DNA from: Firmicutes bacterium CAG:555
Lineage (GTDB): Bacteria > Bacillota > Clostridia > Oscillospirales > Oscillospiraceae
Assembly: GCA_000431075.1 (NCBI GenBank)
Contig: HF986913.1
Span: 44,035-68,500, forward strand
Length of the DNA: 24,466 nucleotides
Direction of reading: 5' to 3'
Shown here one piece after another: positions 21,581 to 24,466 of this stretch. Position 1 is the first letter of the stretch. The number at the start of each line of letters is the position of its first letter. The translations under genes and the position numbers were made by a program. The notes under the pieces were generated by a model that ran no database searches, had not been told where the DNA came from, and saw only the letters and a list, made by a program, of their open reading frames with translations.

Positions 21581-22249
21581 ATGGACAAGCACAGATCCAA
21601 TGTTTTCATCGCACTCGTGCTGGTGCTTCTCATAATTGCGGCGATACTCGCATGGACGACGGGCAGTGAGATACTCTCCGGCGCACCCGTGACCGCAAAT
21701 GACGATGCTAAGCCCGTATCGACGAAGGTCGTGCCCTCGGCGGCCGTTAAGACATCGTCACCGAGCAAGGCTCCCGATACGACGGGCACGCCCGAGCCGA
21801 CCGCAACGCCCAAGCCGTCGTTGACCCCGAAGCCCACGGCAACTCCCAAGCCCGAAGCCCGCACGCTCGATAAGGCCGGCAGCATCAGCTCTCAGACGGG
21901 TGCGAACATCAACATGCGTGTCGACTGGCACATAACCTCCGCAAACAGCAAGGAGCTCACGCTCGATGTTGAGGTATATATCGTGTCCTATGCCATAAAC
22001 GCAGGTCAGCACAACGGCTCTATCCGCCTGTACGGCAAGGAGTATACATTCGTGAGTGACCCGATCAGGATCGATGATAACTCGAAAAAGCACGAAACGC
22101 TCATCTATGACGCCACCGTCACCATCCCCGCCGAGATCGGCGAGACCGTCGCCGTGCCTATTTCTGCGAAGTGGGATTTTGACGGCGTGTACGGCGGCAA
22201 GCAGATTGGCCGCATCACCGCAGAGGCGGCGCTGACGGTCAAGGCGTAA
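21581..22249 (+). CDS. Membrane-anchored extracellular protein with Thr-Pro linker
   Basis: A 222-residue protein. One N-terminal membrane helix (VFIALVLVLLIIAAILAW), then a Ser/Thr/Pro linker with repeats of the type TPKPTATPKP (about residues 68-92), then a predicted beta-sandwich of about 125 residues (INMRVDWHITSANSKELTLD ... AVPISAKWDFDGVYGGKQIG). It is probably tethered to the outer face of the membrane. Thr-Pro linkers like this are frequent in clostridial cell-surface proteins. Function is unknown. GGAGGTTTTAAT before the ATG is a good ribosome site. It lies just upstream of the rpsF operon, which has its own promoter directly after the stop. Confidence 0.83.
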   Translation: MDKHRSNVFIALVLVLLIIAAILAWTTGSEILSGAPVTANDDAKPVSTKVVPSAAVKTSSPSKAPDTTGTPEPTATPKPSLTPKPTATPKPEARTLDKAGSISSQTGANINMRVDWHITSANSKELTLDVEVYIVSYAINAGQHNGSIRLYGKEYTFVSDPIRIDDNSKKHETLIYDATVTIPAEIGETVAVPISAKWDFDGVYGGKQIGRITAEAALTVKA

Positions 22250-22256
22250 AAAGTGC

Positions 22257-22284
22257 TTGACTTTCCAAGATAATCATGTATAAT
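22257..22284 (+). promoter_or_regulatory. Promoter of the rpsF-ssb-rpsR operon
   Basis: TTGACT (22257-22262), a 16-nt spacer, TATAAT (22279-22284). It begins 8 bp after the stop of the preceding gene. Confidence 0.78.
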
Positions 22285-22291
22285 TATATAG

Positions 22292-22345
22292 CTTGTCATT
22301 ATGGACAAGTATCCTTGCTTCCGTTACAGACGGAGGCCAAATGCC
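22292..22345 (+). promoter_or_regulatory. Structured 5' leader of the rpsF operon, candidate S6:S18 autoregulatory RNA
   Basis: CTTGTC (22292-22297) pairs with GACAAG (22304-22309) right at the expected transcript start, and CTTCCGT (22318-22324) pairs with ACGGAGG (22330-22336) with one T-G wobble, loop tacag. A short GGC/GCC pair follows before the Shine-Dalgarno site. S6:S18 binding to the rpsF leader is known in several bacterial phyla; whether this leader carries the binding motif needs alignment. Confidence 0.45.
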
Positions 22346-22363
22346 CAGAAGGAGGTGCAAACC

Positions 22364-22660
22364 ATGGCAAAAATGAGCGAAAAGTACGAAGTAATGTACA
22401 TCATCAACCCGAACTTCAGCGAGGAGCAGACCGCTGCTATCGTCGAGAAGTTCAAGGCACTCGTTGAGGCAAATGGTACCCTGGACGAACTGGAGGAGAT
22501 GGGTAAGCGCAAGCTCGCTTACGAAATCAACTACATTTCCGAGGGTTACTATGTCCTGATGAAGTTCACCAGCGGCGCTGAGTTCCCCGCCGAGCTGGAT
22601 CGTATTCTCGGTATCACCGACGGCATTATGCGTCGCCTGATCACCCTGCGTGCAGAGTAA
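22364..22660 (+). CDS. rpsF: 30S ribosomal protein S6
   Basis: A 98-residue S6, normal length. S6 binds S18 as a dimer on the platform of the small subunit. The opening MSEKYEVMYIINPNFSEEQT and the core KRKLAYEINYISEGYYVLMKF, with the final LGITDGIMRRLITLR, are typical. The ATG at 22364 has AAGGAGGTG 6 nt upstream; an open extension to 22301 crosses the leader hairpins and is rejected. First gene of the rpsF-ssb-rpsR operon, the usual order in Firmicutes. Confidence 0.97.
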   Translation: MAKMSEKYEVMYIINPNFSEEQTAAIVEKFKALVEANGTLDELEEMGKRKLAYEINYISEGYYVLMKFTSGAEFPAELDRILGITDGIMRRLITLRAE

Positions 22661-22671
22661 GGAGACGAACG

Positions 22672-23124
22672 ATGCTTAACCACATTACCATTATGGGTCG
22701 CCTGACTCGGGATCCCGAGATCAGATACACCCAGTCCCAGACACCTGTGACGAGCTTCACCCTCGCAGTCGACCGTGATTTCGGCGGCCGTGACGGCGGT
22801 GAGAAGCAGACCGATTTTATCGACTGCGTCGCATGGCGTCAGACAGCCGAATTTGTCAGCAAGTATTTCACCAAGGGCAGCATGGCAGTCGTTTCCGGCC
22901 GCCTGCAGATCCGTGATTGGACCGACCGTGACGGCGGCAAGCGCCGCAACGCAGAGGTCGTAGTTGACAATATCTATTTCGGTGAGAGCAAGCGCCGCGA
23001 AGGCGGCGAAATGCGCAGCGACTCCCGTCCCGCATATCAGAGCAGCAATGAAGGCGTCAGCCCCGGCATGGGTGCTTCCGCATTCTCGGAGCTCGGCGAC
23101 GACGACGGCGAGCTGCCGTTCTAA
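22672..23124 (+). CDS. ssb: Single-stranded DNA-binding protein
   Basis: A 150-residue SSB. It coats single-stranded DNA in replication, repair and recombination, normally as a tetramer. The OB-fold residues MLNHITIMGRLTRDPEIRYT, VTSFTLAVDR and the DFIDCVAWRQTAEFVSKYF segment are plain, and the acidic tail DDDGELPF is the known docking tip for partner proteins. AAGGAG lies before the ATG, 11 bp after rpsF. Placement between rpsF and rpsR is the common Firmicutes arrangement. Confidence 0.97.
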   Translation: MLNHITIMGRLTRDPEIRYTQSQTPVTSFTLAVDRDFGGRDGGEKQTDFIDCVAWRQTAEFVSKYFTKGSMAVVSGRLQIRDWTDRDGGKRRNAEVVVDNIYFGESKRREGGEMRSDSRPAYQSSNEGVSPGMGASAFSELGDDDGELPF

Positions 23125-23147
23125 AATATTCATAGGAGGATACAGCT

Positions 23148-23387
23148 TTGGCTTTCGATAAGAACAATCCCAAAAACCGCAAGCGCAGAAAAGTTTGCCA
23201 GTTTTGCGTAGATAAGGCTACCGCTATCGATTACAAGGATACCGCTAAGCTCCGCCGCTTCATGTCCGAGCGCAGCAAGATCCTGCCCCGCCGCACTACC
23301 GGCACCTGCGCAATGCATCAGCGTCAGCTCACCGAGGCTATCAAGAGAGCCCGCCAGATCGCTCTCCTGCCGTATGTAACTGACTGA
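23148..23387 (+). CDS. rpsR: 30S ribosomal protein S18, zinc-binding form, TTG start
   Basis: A 79-residue S18. CQFC near residue 17-20 and the later TGTCAMHQRQL give a likely zinc site, so this is the zinc-containing (C+) type rather than a zinc-free paralog. The DYKDTAKLRRFMSERSKILP core and RAIKRARQIALLPY-like end (AIKRARQIALLPY) are standard. The start is TTG at 23148, with AGGAGGA 7-8 nt upstream; no ATG gives a complete protein. Third gene of the operon, followed by a strong terminator. Confidence 0.96.
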   Translation: MAFDKNNPKNRKRRKVCQFCVDKATAIDYKDTAKLRRFMSERSKILPRRTTGTCAMHQRQLTEAIKRARQIALLPYVTD

Positions 23388-23400
23388 GTTAAAACAATTA

Positions 23401-23430
23401 GACCGTTCTCACGAACGGTCTTTTTTTATT
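23401..23430 (+). terminator. Terminator of the rpsF-ssb-rpsR operon
   Basis: GACCGTT-ctcacg-AACGGTC (23401-23420) followed by seven T's. The T-run contains the sigG stop codon (23426-23428) on the other strand, so the two units are packed tail to tail with overlap. On the minus strand the stem is followed only by a weak T-tract. Confidence 0.93.
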
Positions 23431-24199
23431 GTATTTCTTTTTTGATGCGGTTTATCGCATTTTTCTCAAGTCGGGACACCTGCGCCTGACTTATGCCTAT
23501 CTCACGGGCGACCTCCATCTGCGTTTTGCCGCTTGAAAAGCGCATGGCGAGTATGCGTTTTTCACGGTCACTAAGCTTCGACACCGCCTCACCGAGCGCA
23601 ATTTGCTCAAGCCAGTGCTCGTCCGTGTTGCGCTCGTCGCCTATCTGATCCATAACGCAGACATTCTCGCCGCTGTCACTGTAAACGGGCTCGTACAGAG
23701 ACACGGGGTCGCAGATAGCGTCGAGGGCGAACACCACCTCGGAGCGCTTTATCCCGAGCTCCTTTGCGATGCGCTCGACATCCGGCTCCCGCCCGAGCTC
23801 GGCGGTGAGCTTTTCTTTTACCTGCAAGACCTTGTAGGCCGTATCACGCATCGACCTTGACACACGCACAGCGCCGTGGTCACGCAAAAACCTGCGCAGC
23901 TCGCCGGATATCATCGGCACGCCGTAGGTCGAAAACTGCACATTCTGGTTCAGGTCGAAGCAGTCGATGGCCTTGATAAGCCCGATGCAGCCGACCTGAA
24001 ACAGATCGTCCATGCTCTCGCCTCTGCCGGAGAACTTCTGTATCACCGAAAGCACGAGCCGCAGATTTCCCGAAATGAGCTTTTCACGAGCGGCCGTATC
24101 GCCCGACTGCGCCGCTGCGATCAGCTCTCGCATTTCCGAGTTTTTCAGCAGCGGCAGCTTAGATGTGTTTACGCCGCTCAGCTCGACCTTGCCCTGCAT
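23426..24199 (-). CDS. sigG: RNA polymerase sporulation sigma factor sigma-G
   Basis: A 257-residue sigma-70 family factor, normal length for sigma-G, the late forespore sigma factor. The signature N-terminus (KVELSGVNTSKLPLLKNSEM) is diagnostic. Region 2 is DLFQVGCIGLIKAIDCFDLN and FSTYGVPMISGELRRFLRDH, region 3 includes AKELGIKRSEVVFALDAICD, and region 4 ends with the helix-turn-helix MEVAREIGISQAQVSRLEKN. ATG at 24199 is preceded by TAGGAG, but that Shine-Dalgarno sequence lies in the loop of a 9-bp hairpin. In many Firmicutes sigG follows spoIIGA-sigE; here it follows spmB, another spore gene. Confidence 0.96.
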   Translation of the reverse strand: MQGKVELSGVNTSKLPLLKNSEMRELIAAAQSGDTAAREKLISGNLRLVLSVIQKFSGRGESMDDLFQVGCIGLIKAIDCFDLNQNVQFSTYGVPMISGELRRFLRDHGAVRVSRSMRDTAYKVLQVKEKLTAELGREPDVERIAKELGIKRSEVVFALDAICDPVSLYEPVYSDSGENVCVMDQIGDERNTDEHWLEQIALGEAVSKLSDREKRILAMRFSSGKTQMEVAREIGISQAQVSRLEKNAINRIKKEIQ

Positions 24200-24223
24200 A
24201 GCATCACTCTCCTAAGTGATGCT
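24200..24223 (-). promoter_or_regulatory. Hairpin that holds the sigG Shine-Dalgarno sequence in its loop
   Basis: On the minus strand AGCATCACT (24223-24215) pairs perfectly with AGTGATGCT (24208-24200), loop TAGGAG. The loop is the ribosome binding site and the ATG follows the stem directly. Such a fold should lower translation of sigG. A leader hairpin that damps sigG translation has been described in Bacillus subtilis, as I recall. Confidence 0.8.
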
Positions 24224-24252
24224 ATTATTTCCCGACGCTTTTCAATTTATCC
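24223..24252 (-). promoter_or_regulatory. Sigma-F/sigma-G type promoter of sigG
   Basis: On the minus strand the -10 GGAAATAATA (24232-24223) fits the forespore consensus GGnrAnAnTw at every position. The -35 element GGATA (24252-24248) lies 15 nt upstream and is one base off GTATA/GCATA. It overlaps the end of spmB. The -10 overlaps the first base of the leader hairpin by one nucleotide, so the transcript would start inside the upstream arm or close to it, which could alter the fold. Confidence 0.6.
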
Positions 24253-24466
24253 CCACATGGCACGGCAAATGATCGCCGAGGCTATGAACACCGCAAGGTC
24301 TGCGCACAGTGCCGCCGGTATCGCCCAGCGTGTCTTTTTGATTTTTGCCGCTCCGAAATACACGGCGATGACATAGAATGTCGTCTCGCTCGAGCCCATC
24401 ATGACGGCGGCGGTGCGCCCGGCAAGCGAGTCGGCACCGGCGGTTTTTATGATATCAGCCGCAGCG
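24247..24466 (-). CDS. spmB: Spore maturation protein B, C-terminal part, 5' end outside window
   Basis: The last 72 residues of a membrane protein. The segment GADSLAGRTAAVMMGSSETT, then FYVIAVYFGAAKIKKTRWAI and a final hydrophobic helix (CADLAVFIASAIICRAMWG), matches the C-terminal end of SpmB, whose conserved MMGS-ETTFY motif is clear. SpmA and SpmB are needed for full dehydration of the spore core; they belong to the nucleoside-transporter-like Gate family. It lies 47 bp before sigG on the same strand and its stop codon is at 24249-24247. No terminator separates the two genes, so read-through into sigG is possible. Confidence 0.85.
   Translation of the reverse strand, partial: AAADIIKTAGADSLAGRTAAVMMGSSETTFYVIAVYFGAAKIKKTRWAIPAALCADLAVFIASAIICRAMWG

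Overview
The window looks like a chromosomal stretch from a spore-forming member of the class Clostridia, probably a gut Oscillospirales-type anaerobe. Support: sigma-G, SpoIID and the SpmB C-terminus (endospore genes), an oxygen-sensitive group-B-like [FeFe]-hydrogenase, a zinc-type ribosomal protein S18, Thr-Pro linkers and lipobox style typical of Clostridia, strong Shine-Dalgarno sites, and moderately high GC with AT-rich promoters. The genus cannot be fixed from sequence alone. Most genes are core or housekeeping; I see no tRNA, rRNA, CRISPR array, transposase or phage module.

Layout. 1-853 (minus): start of the S10 ribosomal operon, rpsJ then rplC (cut by the window edge), with a structured 139-nt spacer between them, a roughly 300-nt leader and a promoter near 1154-1182. 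1241-1463: first copy of a dispersed repeat. 1558-4644 (minus): four tightly packed genes, a laccase-domain purine nucleoside phosphorylase (pgeF-like), an orphan lipoprotein solute-binding protein, cytidine deaminase and a tiny LysR-type HTH protein; this reads as a nucleoside-salvage operon. 4775-7575 (minus): secA, whose frame is broken by a 26-bp imperfect tandem duplication, most likely two strain haplotypes joined by an assembler. 7839-8972 (plus): an AT-rich secreted protein of unknown function and a small zinc-ribbon protein. 9177-11982 (plus): a DUF1846 protein and an MFS permease.

12179-13849 (minus): a heptad-repeat coiled-coil membrane protein. 14141-16955 (minus): winged-helix regulator, ABC ATPase and ABC permease, translationally coupled, with an 18-bp perfect palindrome on the promoter. 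17036-18001 (minus): spoIID. 18093-19037 (plus): multi-pass membrane protein. 19221-20759 (plus): [FeFe]-hydrogenase. 20801-21226 (minus): PepSY-like membrane protein with a TTG start. 21258-21440: second copy of the dispersed repeat. 21581-22249 (plus): membrane-anchored Thr-Pro-linker protein. 22364-23387 (plus): rpsF-ssb-rpsR operon with a structured leader. 23426-24466 (minus): spmB (partial) followed by sigG, which has a sigma-F/G-like promoter and a hairpin that holds its Shine-Dalgarno sequence in the loop.

I did not find a clear new multi-gene system. The most interesting signals are regulatory or structural: the sigG hairpin, the two leader/spacer RNAs of the S10 operon, the dispersed repeat pair, the long inverted repeat after secA, and the AT-rich secreted protein.
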